This document shows positions 50,555 to 58,868 of a stretch of DNA of 64,000 bases, piece after piece. The position numbers and the translations under genes are program-made. This DNA is from Providencia vermicola (GTDB taxonomy: Bacteria > Pseudomonadota > Gammaproteobacteria > Enterobacterales > Enterobacteriaceae). The notes beneath the pieces were generated by a model. The model had not been told where the DNA came from. It saw nothing but the letters and a program-made list of their open reading frames with translations, and did not search any database. The DNA lies in the NCBI RefSeq assembly GCF_010748935.1, contig NZ_CP048796.1, forward strand, positions 3,723,001-3,787,000, in the 5' to 3' direction. Each line of letters opens with the position of its first letter. Position 1 is the first letter of the stretch.

Positions 50555-51184
50555 TTAATCACTGAATTGTTTTATCGTTTTTTCGTAATCATCAGTTGTA
50601 AAAAGAGCCCTTCCTAAGACAATATTATTAATTCCCATTTTTTTTAATAAAGGCATTTTATCTGCACTTATTCCACCATCAACCCAGCATTCCAGTGGGT
50701 GAAATAAAGACGACACTTGCTGAATCTTCTCTACCATCAATGGAATAAATTGTTGATCTTCACCATCAGGCTCGCTAGTCATCACCATCACAGCATCTAA
50801 TTTATCAGTAAGATATTGATAAGGAGCCACTGCGGTGCTCGGATTTAATGCTATCCCTGCTTTTGCCCCTATTTTTTTAATTTCAGCAATAATTTCTGAA
50901 GGATTATTCACCGCTTCTGGATGAAAAAAGATCCATTTAGGCGCAAAAGGTGCAAGCTCCCTGACCCAAAATAATGGTTGAGATACCATCAAATGAATAG
51001 ATATGGCCTGTTTTGTGGCTTGTACGACCGCTTTAACCAACTTGCTACCGAAAGTAATATTATGGATGAAATTACCGTCTTCAATATCCAGATGTAATGA
51101 CCCAATATTCTGATTAGCAAGTTTATCAATCACAGAGCCAAGGCAAAGTGGATCAGCAGAAGCCAAAGATGGATGTAATATCAT
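50555..51184 (-). CDS. sgcE: Ribulose-phosphate 3-epimerase-like protein SgcE
   Basis: A 209-residue TIM-barrel epimerase. MILHPSLASADP starts it; HLDIEDGNFIHNITFG holds the metal-binding Asp-Ile-Glu-Asp region, followed by IHLMVSQP, MVMTSEPDGEDQQF and WVDGGIS. The Asp/Glu differences from Rpe suggest a related but distinct pentulose or hexulose phosphate substrate. The ATG at 51184 matches E. coli SgcE; a GTG at 51187 is adjacent. GGAGGAG precedes it. Confidence 0.88.
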   Translation of the reverse strand: MILHPSLASADPLCLGSVIDKLANQNIGSLHLDIEDGNFIHNITFGSKLVKAVVQATKQAISIHLMVSQPLFWVRELAPFAPKWIFFHPEAVNNPSEIIAEIKKIGAKAGIALNPSTAVAPYQYLTDKLDAVMVMTSEPDGEDQQFIPLMVEKIQQVSSLFHPLECWVDGGISADKMPLLKKMGINNIVLGRALFTTDDYEKTIKQFSD

Positions 51185-51205
51185 CACTACTCCTCCATAA
51201 AGAGA

Positions 51206-51640
51206 TTAATATGGATTTAGTACTTTCAAAATATCGCTATTGGTTTTAGCAAAACGAATCTCATCAAGTAATAAGGGGTTATCTACAATTTCAGCGATAT
51301 GCTGTATTAATCGAATATGGTCATTGCTTTGAATCGCACACACCGTCATCAGTAACCATACGGGATCACAATCTTCATGCCCAAAGACAACCGGTTGTTT
51401 TAGGGTAGTTAGCGTCATCTGATTATAAATAGCCCCTTGTTCAGGGCGTGCATGCGGCATTGCAATACCCGGCGCAATCAAATAATAAGGCCCCCAACTT
51501 TGGGTATTTTTAATGATGCCTTGTAAATAATTAGGCTCAGCCGCGCCATACCTAATTAAAGGTCTACAAGCTATGCTAAGCGCCTCTTTCCAATCCGTCG
51601 CAACCTGATTTATTTGGATCCATTTAGCATCATCAATCAT
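51206..51640 (-). CDS. sgcA: PTS EIIA component SgcA
   Basis: A 144-residue EIIA of the fructose/mannitol class. The phosphorylated histidine is His63 in APGIAMPHARPEQG. It would pass phosphate from HPr to SgcB. AAGGAG precedes the ATG. A 128-bp gap with two dyads separates it from sgcQ. Confidence 0.88.
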   Translation of the reverse strand: MIDDAKWIQINQVATDWKEALSIACRPLIRYGAAEPNYLQGIIKNTQSWGPYYLIAPGIAMPHARPEQGAIYNQMTLTTLKQPVVFGHEDCDPVWLLMTVCAIQSNDHIRLIQHIAEIVDNPLLLDEIRFAKTNSDILKVLNPY

Positions 51641-51659
51641 TGTATATTGACTCCTTTAA

Positions 51660-51760
51660 GGTTCGGTATATGCTTGATTATTGAGCCCTCGCCTAACTTT
51701 TGGCGAAGCTTGCGAGGACTCTAAGTATCACGAGGAGATAGGTATTTTGCTTATCTCCTT
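51660..51760 (-). promoter_or_regulatory. Hairpins between sgcQ and sgcA
   Basis: The only long gap in the sgc operon. Dyads: CCTCGC/GCGAGG near 51688-51716 and AGGAGATA/TATCTCCT (51733-51740 with 51752-51759). No T tract follows, so mRNA processing or stability is more likely than termination. Confidence 0.45.
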
Positions 51761-51762
51761 TC

Positions 51763-52569
51763 TTATTGCCTTATGCTATGCACTTTCTCCATAAATCTTT
51801 CCACTCGGGTTTGATCAACAAAGTTGGCAAAAATACCGTCTTTTTTAAATGTGGTCGCAGTGACGCATCCATCAGCAATACTCAATTGCTCTTCCACATT
51901 TTCGAGGCACACCCCTGTATTGGCAAAGACCACCGTATTCGGCACCGTATCTTTGACTTGTTTCAAAATCGCACTGTCTGTTTTTGCGCCAGCAGTTAAT
52001 CCCGAAACACATAATGCATCTGGTTTATTATTAAAAACGGTAGACTTTGCTATTGAGCAGATATCACGTCCACCTAGGTATACCGCAGCTTCAGGTACAA
52101 TATTAAACAGTGTTTTTACCTCGCTTGCCCCAATACGATGTTGATGGCGAATCGTTTCCCCCACATTGGTATTCCATACGCCAAAATCACTTGCATAAGC
52201 ACCGGTAAATATTTCTCGGATAAATTTCGCACCTGTCGCCATCGCTAAATCGAATGAAGCGATCGGATCCCAAAGGACATTTACACCAAAAGGTATCCGG
52301 ATCTCACTCATCAATTGACCAATGATCCGTGCCATTGCTGCGGTTGTTTCTGGCTTGACTTTAGTGAGATAAGGCAGGCTAAATTCATTTGAAAACATCA
52401 CAGCATCAACACCGCCATTTTGTAGAGCCATCAGATCCTCATAAGCTCTATCAATGACCCATTGCATACTGTGCTGAGCATTAAAGTCAGGATCCCCAGG
52501 TAACGCACGTAAGTGACACATAGCAATTACCGCCTTTTCCGTACCAATAACATCCTTTAACCAACTCAT
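51763..52569 (-). CDS. sgcQ: BtpA/SgcQ family protein
   Basis: A 268-residue TIM-barrel protein of the BtpA family, exactly the E. coli SgcQ length. MSWLKDVIGTEKAVIAMCHLRALPGDPDFN, GGVDAVMFSNEFSLPYLT and FVFANTGV-like VVFANTGVCLENVEEQLS are characteristic. Its biochemical role is not established (a nucleosidase or aldolase-like function has been proposed). The start at 52569 has GGAG at 7 bp; the upstream ATG at 52575 is too close to that site. Confidence 0.88.
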   Translation of the reverse strand: MSWLKDVIGTEKAVIAMCHLRALPGDPDFNAQHSMQWVIDRAYEDLMALQNGGVDAVMFSNEFSLPYLTKVKPETTAAMARIIGQLMSEIRIPFGVNVLWDPIASFDLAMATGAKFIREIFTGAYASDFGVWNTNVGETIRHQHRIGASEVKTLFNIVPEAAVYLGGRDICSIAKSTVFNNKPDALCVSGLTAGAKTDSAILKQVKDTVPNTVVFANTGVCLENVEEQLSIADGCVTATTFKKDGIFANFVDQTRVERFMEKVHSIRQ

Positions 52570-52580
52570 TTCCATACTCC

Positions 52581-53894
52581 TTATTCAGGTAATTCACGAT
52601 TACGTAAGAAAATAACGACGCAGGCAACAATACCGACAGTTAGCACAACGCCAATAAGACCAAATGACATCAATTCGTAAATAGACCAGCCGAACATATT
52701 GCCTACAGACAAGGCACTAATCTGTGAACCATTTTCAGCAAAATTAAAGCCCCCATTACGCGCCATTTCAGTAAAGAAAGGGGCAAATTGTGTTGCAATC
52801 AATAAAACGGTGCTCATCACAATCACACCGCTCAGTAATGTGCGTAATAAGTCACCACGATGGATTACCGTGGCCATACAGATGAAGAAAGGAGCTACAG
52901 GCAAGTCAGCCAGTGGTAACACATTGTTCAATGGCAGAATGCTTGCCAAGACCAGCATGATAGGAATCAGTAGTAAACCCACTGCAATCGTCGTTGGATG
53001 GCCAAGCGTTACCGCGGTGTCCAAACCAATAAACACTTCTCGATCATTAAAATGCTTCTGAAAAAATTTACGGGCACCTTCAGAGATCGGCAGTAAACCT
53101 TCGACAATCAAGCGGATCATTCGTGGAAATAACACCATGATCGCGGCAACCGTGATCATTAACGTCGCACAACCTTTAAAATCTTCTCCTGCCGCAAGCC
53201 CAAATAATAAACCTAAGACAACCCCGATAATAACGGGATCTCCCACCATACCGTAGCGTTTCTGGATTGCTTGAGCATCGATATTTTTTCCTTTTAAGAA
53301 AGGGATCCTTTCATAGATCGAATCAAGAAATACGAATAGAGGGACTGAACTAGAGCCATACCCTTGAGGAATTGAAATGCCTTCTAATCCAACGATTGTT
53401 TGTACTCGTTTTGCTGTCCAATCCGCCATTTTTAGCGATAAGATGGCATGACACATCGCCCCTGCGATACCATAAATTAAGCTGCCTGTTGCTATTTGAA
53501 CAACGGTACCAGTAATCGCATAGTGCCAATAATTATAAATATCAACGTTCATGGTTTTCGTTAGGCGAGTAAACAATAACGTGATGTTAAGTAAGAAAAT
53601 AACGGGGATAATCATGGCACCAATAGCTGTTGCATAACCAACACCGGATGCAGGCCCCGCGCCAACATCAAGCACATGCAGAGATAAGCCAAAACGTTCA
53701 ATCATAATTTTGATTGGAGGGCTTAGGCTATCAATAGCCATGACGATCACCAGCCCCATTCCGACAAATCCAATACCGACAGTCACCCCTGCTTTAATGG
53801 CTTGTAGCCACGGTATGCGAAAGATTAAGCCAATAATTATCATGACGATTGGGACAAATACTGTACCGCCTAAAGAAAGTATATAGTCAAACAT
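52581..53894 (-). CDS. sgcC: PTS EIIC component SgcC (galactitol class)
   Basis: A 437-residue, roughly 11-helix EIIC permease of the galactitol (GatC) class. MFDYILSLGGTVFVPIVMIIIGLIF at the start, DVGAGPASGVGYATAIGAM and the late GHPTTIAVGLLLIPIMLVLA are seen. It matches SgcC in length and order. The substrate is presumably a pentose, pentitol or related sugar. Confidence 0.9.
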   Translation of the reverse strand: MFDYILSLGGTVFVPIVMIIIGLIFRIPWLQAIKAGVTVGIGFVGMGLVIVMAIDSLSPPIKIMIERFGLSLHVLDVGAGPASGVGYATAIGAMIIPVIFLLNITLLFTRLTKTMNVDIYNYWHYAITGTVVQIATGSLIYGIAGAMCHAILSLKMADWTAKRVQTIVGLEGISIPQGYGSSSVPLFVFLDSIYERIPFLKGKNIDAQAIQKRYGMVGDPVIIGVVLGLLFGLAAGEDFKGCATLMITVAAIMVLFPRMIRLIVEGLLPISEGARKFFQKHFNDREVFIGLDTAVTLGHPTTIAVGLLLIPIMLVLASILPLNNVLPLADLPVAPFFICMATVIHRGDLLRTLLSGVIVMSTVLLIATQFAPFFTEMARNGGFNFAENGSQISALSVGNMFGWSIYELMSFGLIGVVLTVGIVACVVIFLRNRELPE

Positions 53895-53911
53895 AACGTC
53901 ACCTATGAGGT

Positions 53912-54190
53912 TTATTGTGATAACAACGTTTTAATTTTTTGTTTTAGTGCATCGTCATTAACGCCTGTGAGTAAGGCCGCGCCATTCAATGTTGGTACGC
54001 CATAATCTGTATCCGTTTTCATTGCAGTGATAATCAGATCAACACCATGGCTATTGAGTGGAATTTCATTTAAACAGCATTGTGAAGTGACGATTGGGAT
54101 CCCTTCACTTGCCAAGTAATCTTGCAGTTTTTGAGCAATCATTGTGGACGTAGACATACCCGTTCCACATGCAACGAGGACTTTTTTCAT
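53912..54190 (-). CDS. sgcB: PTS EIIB component SgcB
   Basis: A 92-residue EIIB of the galactitol/lactose-like fold. The phosphorylated Cys8 is in KKVLVACGTGMSTSTMIAQKL. It sits 1 bp after sgcX and 17 bp before sgcC, so the three are one transcript. Confidence 0.9.
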   Translation of the reverse strand: MKKVLVACGTGMSTSTMIAQKLQDYLASEGIPIVTSQCCLNEIPLNSHGVDLIITAMKTDTDYGVPTLNGAALLTGVNDDALKQKIKTLLSQ

Positions 54191-54191
54191 T

Positions 54192-55313
54192 TTAATTAAC
54201 CTCTTGGTTATAGTCTGAGTCAGACTCGATAGGAAACTGATTAGCTGGAAGTGTGGCTAAAGCAGTTAATAACCGAATGCAGTCACTGAGATCACGTAAA
54301 CTCGCAACTTCAGCCGGTGAATGTGTGTAGCGGCATGGAATAGAGAGGCTTGCACAAGGAATGCCATCTTGCTCAACTTGAATATAGCCAGTTTCAGTGA
54401 TGACACCTGGAGCAACTTCTCTTTGTACTGGAATATGGTTTTTAGACGCTGTTTTTTCTAACATATTGATCAAACGAACAGGTGTGACTAGCCCTGCAAG
54501 GGTGCCTCTACCGTGGTAATTTAAGCAAGTAATGCCGACCCCCTTATTGATGACTAAATCCGAATAGTCTTGTAAGTCTGGGGTATCGCAAGAAGGGGTA
54601 ATATCGATTCCAATAGCGAGGTCAGGTTTTACACGGCGTAGTACAGGCAAGATGCCACGAATATTGAATTCCTCCTGTACTGAGGCAACAATAAATACGG
54701 CTATATCTAGTTTTTTATCTTTGATTGCATCGGCCAAACCCAGCAACGCTGTACAGCCAAGTCGATCATCTAATGCTTTACTGCAAACCATGTCATTACC
54801 CAGTTCTTGGGGTGGGTTATACAACGTAATTGGTGTACCGACTTTGACTCCCATCCTTTCAGCATCTGCTTTATCTTTCGCTCCGATATCAATCCATAGC
54901 TGATCAATAGAGGGAGATTGTGTACGTTCATCTCCTTTCGCGAAGTGATAAGATTTAATACCAATACATCCAGGTATTGAGCCAGATTCACCGGCAAGGC
55001 GAACCACTGAACCTGACATTGTCACCTGTGCAGGCCCGCCGACTCGTTCGAAACGAATAAACCCTGACGATTCAATTTTTCGTACCATGAATCCCACTTC
55101 ATCCATATGCGCAAAGACCATTAAACGCAGTGCTTTTGGATCTTCACTTCCGTAACGAGCAACGACATTACCGAGGCGATCCTGCCAAAGGTCTTTAGCA
55201 CTGGTTTTGAGATGTTTTTTCATCACATTTGCGATAGGGGCTTCATGACCTGAAATACCGTCTAAGGTCAGTAGGGAAAAGAGTGTGTCTCGAGTAGAAA
55301 ATACCATAATCAT
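54192..55313 (-). CDS. sgcX: M42-family aminopeptidase/endoglucanase-like protein SgcX
   Basis: A 373-residue M42 metallopeptidase-like protein with conserved metal ligands: FAHMDEVGFM (His and Asp), ALDDRLGCT (Asp), SVQEEFNIRG (Glu-Glu), IGIDITPS and SIPCRYTHSPAE (His). It is first in the sgc operon. The name endoglucanase in older annotation is historical; the FrvX/SgcX group is better described as peptidase-like. The start at 55313 gives the E. coli length; upstream codons to 55361 are not conserved. Confidence 0.87.
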   Translation of the reverse strand: MIMVFSTRDTLFSLLTLDGISGHEAPIANVMKKHLKTSAKDLWQDRLGNVVARYGSEDPKALRLMVFAHMDEVGFMVRKIESSGFIRFERVGGPAQVTMSGSVVRLAGESGSIPGCIGIKSYHFAKGDERTQSPSIDQLWIDIGAKDKADAERMGVKVGTPITLYNPPQELGNDMVCSKALDDRLGCTALLGLADAIKDKKLDIAVFIVASVQEEFNIRGILPVLRRVKPDLAIGIDITPSCDTPDLQDYSDLVINKGVGITCLNYHGRGTLAGLVTPVRLINMLEKTASKNHIPVQREVAPGVITETGYIQVEQDGIPCASLSIPCRYTHSPAEVASLRDLSDCIRLLTALATLPANQFPIESDSDYNQEVN

Positions 55314-55377
55314 GATCTCATATTGACTAAAGCGACATAAACATGAGCGATTTATATGCAAAAAAAGGCGGGGTTAT

Positions 55378-55393
55378 TGTGATGATAATCACA
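55378..55393. promoter_or_regulatory. CRP site upstream of sgcX
   Basis: TGTGA-TGATAA-TCACA is a perfect match to both CRP half-sites, 65 bp upstream of the sgcX start. It indicates catabolite control of the sgc operon. Confidence 0.85.
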
Positions 55394-55417
55394 TCAAGTC
55401 ATTAAAAATAACATTAT

Positions 55418-55449
55418 GAAACAATTTTGTGACAAAAACGAAACAATTT
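55418..55449. promoter_or_regulatory. Direct repeats, possible SgcR operator
   Basis: GAAACAATTT occurs at 55418-55427 and 55440-55449, 22 bp (two helical turns) apart, upstream of the CRP site and sgcX. Repeated half-sites are typical of DeoR-family operators. Inference only. Confidence 0.5.
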
Positions 55450-55595
55450 CACTCACTGTGATTGCGCTAAATTTTTTAGCCTATTACTGATATCCGTATT
55501 AATCTCTACCTTGACGGTCAATAAATATAAAAAATATCACTTTGTCATTATTGAATAGGGCACTGGCGTACCCTTTAGATCAATAGAAAATGCGC

Positions 55596-57341
55596 TTAAG
55601 ATAAAGATGAAAAGCCTTTAACTTGTTGTCGGATAAATCGATCACCTATACGCGCATCATAAGATAGGGCCATTGGTTTCAAATAGAGAGGGAGATCTTT
55701 AACAACCTTGTTGCCAACAAGACCTGTGTTATATTCCTGTATTTGTAAATTGCCGCTCTGTAACAACACATCTTGGAAAAGCTGGCTTTCTTCACTGATT
55801 AATTTACTGCTAGGTTTACCTAAATGCTTATTTTGATGATAACTCAGGGTCTCACGTTTTATTTCAGCATCGAGCATTCCCGTTCGGTCTTTACCGCTTT
55901 TACAGTTCCAACAAGGCACCGCATCAATTTCATAAGTTAACATAACAATACGTTGGGCCATTTTATAGGGTTCATTCGCATCCTTGTTATATGAGCTATT
56001 TTTCCAGATATCTCTTATCTGTTGACATAATATTTCTATTTTGTGGCGATTATCAGCGTGTGGATTTTCAGATAAATAGTTGCCAACCCATCCACCTAGA
56101 TGATTATTCTCTAAATAATCATCGCCCATTATTTTTTCCAACGCAGATTTGTTTAATTGATGAAGATTATTTTTCTTATACGTTATACAACTAGATAATC
56201 TATCAGATATACCATCCGAGACCCTATTTATCATCGATAATGATAATTCGTTTACGCCAAAATTTAAAATTGCAATATCAAGCTTAATTTTAACTTGTTT
56301 TAAGTCTCCTTTCTCATCTCGAATGTTTAAATGCACAAACGGGTCATTATTCAAAGAATCCCAAGCAAAAATTTGGTCATCTAACATGCTTGTTTCACCA
56401 AACAGATATGTGAGTAAAGAAGTCGAAGAGATCCTTAATGTCACCACCTCATTATTTAATGCTTTCTTATAAAGTTCAGGTTTAGAATAAAGGGCGGCGA
56501 TAACGACTTCTTTTGCTCTATTTTTAGCACCTTCCTTACGTAAAAAACTCCCTTCTGGGAGGGAGAAAGGGGATAATACACCATGACGAATGCCGGTAAA
56601 CAATGAGTTTTGTTGATCATCTTTAACGTCAGAAACCCATAAATTTACGGCATGAACGGTTTCATCACTCGACTTAGAGCAAATACCTTTATTCTGATAA
56701 CTACAATCATAAAATATATCATTATCAGCGTTATTATATTTCATTTTTGATGCCGGTATTAATACAAAAGAGTATTTTTTATTCCCGTATACTAACTCCG
56801 TTTCAACAATCTTCCATTCTTTACTATTGAGAATATCTTTGAATTCGTTATTAAATAATACTTTCACTTCCTCTAAAGAGATTTTATGATTATGACCTTG
56901 CATTTCATTATGAATGAATCGAATTAAATATTTTTTGAAATCTTTAGCCTTATTTATTTCTTTTGGATTAAGTAATCTGTTCTCGCCATGAGATAACTCA
57001 TTTAACTCTTCAGAGATACTTTTTAAACCATCAGCAGACACATTAAACTTTCTCAATATATTTTCTGCCACATTGACAAGACTGTTTTGAAATTGAATAA
57101 GTGCGTGTTGACTTTGTGTTACTCTGTCTAGAGTATATTTATCACTACCGCTAGCGACAGGACAAGGAATGGCGCCATTAATTTTATTTTTTAAATTATG
57201 GTTTTTAAATAAGTTATTAACTGAGGTTATACCAAGAGAAAAATCTTTTCCGGTACTGGTTTCCGCTTTTGCTTTTTCACTTGAAAGCAAATGATAACGA
57301 CAATCCAAGTATGGAATGTGATTGATAAATTTTAAATACAT
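55596..57341 (-). CDS. SopB/IpgD-like phosphoinositide phosphatase effector
   Basis: A 581-residue protein of the SopB/SigD/IpgD type III effector family. The dual-specificity phosphatase motif Cx5R is intact: CWNCKSGKDRTGMLDAE with catalytic Cys480 and Arg486. A second family motif is present (NFGVNELSLSM, about residue 359). The N-terminal third is lysine- and asparagine-rich with helices and would hold the chaperone-binding and secretion signal. In Salmonella and Shigella these enzymes hydrolyse host inositol phospholipids. No chaperone gene (SigE-like) or T3SS gene is adjacent. Composition is AT-rich, as expected for acquired effectors. Confidence 0.9.
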   Translation of the reverse strand: MYLKFINHIPYLDCRYHLLSSEKAKAETSTGKDFSLGITSVNNLFKNHNLKNKINGAIPCPVASGSDKYTLDRVTQSQHALIQFQNSLVNVAENILRKFNVSADGLKSISEELNELSHGENRLLNPKEINKAKDFKKYLIRFIHNEMQGHNHKISLEEVKVLFNNEFKDILNSKEWKIVETELVYGNKKYSFVLIPASKMKYNNADNDIFYDCSYQNKGICSKSSDETVHAVNLWVSDVKDDQQNSLFTGIRHGVLSPFSLPEGSFLRKEGAKNRAKEVVIAALYSKPELYKKALNNEVVTLRISSTSLLTYLFGETSMLDDQIFAWDSLNNDPFVHLNIRDEKGDLKQVKIKLDIAILNFGVNELSLSMINRVSDGISDRLSSCITYKKNNLHQLNKSALEKIMGDDYLENNHLGGWVGNYLSENPHADNRHKIEILCQQIRDIWKNSSYNKDANEPYKMAQRIVMLTYEIDAVPCWNCKSGKDRTGMLDAEIKRETLSYHQNKHLGKPSSKLISEESQLFQDVLLQSGNLQIQEYNTGLVGNKVVKDLPLYLKPMALSYDARIGDRFIRQQVKGFSSLS

Positions 57342-57553
57342 AGAGTTTCTCCGTTGAAAAAATAATATTCAACATAAAACTATTTTATAAATATATAAAA
57401 AATCGATTTTCTCTTTTTTTATATCATTTTTAATAACGACCATTCAAAATATTTGAATAGTTTGAGCAAAAGAACCTCATTGTATTTATACCTAATCTTA
57501 TCTAAGCTAAATTCCATAGGTTTTTTATTCTTAACGGTATGAGCAGGTATAAT

Positions 57554-57832
57554 ATGAACAACATCCAATCTGACCATCACAGCTTTTTTATCTTATCGGA
57601 TGATAAAAAAAATCGTCTTGCTGAGATTACCTTTGTCTATACCGGAGACGAACTCGCGATTATTGACAATACCGTCGTTGATGAACGTTTAAAAGGACAA
57701 GGAATAGCTAAACAGTTAGTCGCAAAAGTGGTTGAAAGAATGCGTTCTGAAAAGCGTAAAATTATTCCATTATGCCCATTCGCCAAAGCGATATTTGATA
57801 AAACGCCTGAGTATCAAGATATCCGTCACTAA
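57554..57832 (+). CDS. yjdJ: GNAT-like small acetyltransferase YjdJ
   Basis: A 92-residue single-domain GNAT-like protein. [39 protein letters not shown] contains the acetyl-CoA loop (KGQGIAKQL), and [22 protein letters not shown] is the family C-terminus. It resembles E. coli YjdJ. ATG 57554 is favoured by family length; an ATG at 57539 would add five residues. The acceptor is unknown. Confidence 0.85.
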   Translation: MNNIQSDHHSFFILSDDKKNRLAEITFVYTGDELAIIDNTVVDERLKGQGIAKQLVAKVVERMRSEKRKIIPLCPFAKAIFDKTPEYQDIRH

Positions 57833-57872
57833 ATCTTATCTATTTGCCAATATTCCTAAAGAAGAGGTGCAA

Positions 57873-58766
57873 ATGAGTATCACAAATGAATATAACCCAC
57901 AACCGTTCCTACATATTCATGCACGCATTAAAGATGTTGGCGGGATCCCTGTCGCGAGAGTTTTACCGACCAAACAGCGGCGTTTAATTGGTGCTTGGTG
58001 CTTTCTCGATCATGCGGGTCCGACGGTATTTAAAGGTGATGCAGATGGTATGCGCGTCGCCCCTCACCCACATACCGCACTGCAAACCTTTACTTGGATG
58101 CTTGAAGGCGAAATTCTACATCGAGACAGTTTAGGCTACGAACAAGTGATCCGCCCAGGCCAAGTTAATTTGATGACCGCCGGTAAAGGCATTAGCCATT
58201 CCGAAGATACCTATGGCGACAACCGCCATTTACATGCGGTGCAGCTATGGATAGCACTGCCAGCAGCAATGAAAGATATGCCACCTCGCTTTGACCACTA
58301 CCCTACTTTGCCTAAATGGTCAGTTGGAGATATTACATATCAATTACTCGTTGGGGAGTACGATACTTATAAAGCACCGACATTATCGTTTTCTTCTTTA
58401 GTAGGCTTAGATATCACAACCCACAGTAACCACGCATTGTCATTAACACTACGCCCTGATTTTGAATACGGTATTTTCATTATTGAAGGTGATGCCATTA
58501 TTGGTTCCCAGCATAGCCATCGCAATGAATTAATTTATTTAGGTAAAGGCCTGACTCAAGTCTCACTACAACTTGCAGCAAATAGTCATATTCTGTTATT
58601 AGGTGGAGAGCCACTTAATGAGTCTATTTTAATGTGGTGGAATTTTATTGGACGGACCAAGGAAGAAATTACGTCTGCTATTACAGAATGGAATCTAGGC
58701 GATTCTCGATTTGGTAAGGTCATTAACGACGCTCGAGAACCAACTCTTTCTCCGCTAATGCCATGA
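57873..58766 (+). CDS. Pirin family protein
   Basis: A 297-residue bicupin of the pirin family. The N-terminal domain has the metal-binding set HPHTALQTFTWMLEGEILHRDSLG and GKGISHSED; the C-terminal domain is less conserved. Pirins include quercetinase-like dioxygenases and redox-sensing cofactors; the role here is unknown. GAGG precedes ATG 57873; upstream in-frame codons back to 57732 overlap yjdJ. Same strand as yjdJ with a 40-bp gap, so possibly co-transcribed. Confidence 0.9.
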   Translation: MSITNEYNPQPFLHIHARIKDVGGIPVARVLPTKQRRLIGAWCFLDHAGPTVFKGDADGMRVAPHPHTALQTFTWMLEGEILHRDSLGYEQVIRPGQVNLMTAGKGISHSEDTYGDNRHLHAVQLWIALPAAMKDMPPRFDHYPTLPKWSVGDITYQLLVGEYDTYKAPTLSFSSLVGLDITTHSNHALSLTLRPDFEYGIFIIEGDAIIGSQHSHRNELIYLGKGLTQVSLQLAANSHILLLGGEPLNESILMWWNFIGRTKEEITSAITEWNLGDSRFGKVINDAREPTLSPLMP

Positions 58767-58826
58767 GTAAATCATCATTTCCTGTAATATGAGTGGCTGT
58801 TCAGCTATTTTTATTGGCTAGATAAA

Positions 58827-58855
58827 AAAGGTAGCCATAAACTCTGGCTACCTTT
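58827..58855. terminator. Bidirectional terminator pirin / abgT
   Basis: AAAGGTAGCCA (58827-58837) pairs perfectly with TGGCTACCTTT (58845-58855) between convergent genes, with an A tract on the left. Confidence 0.9.
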
Positions 58856-58868
58856 GCGTTAATCACTA

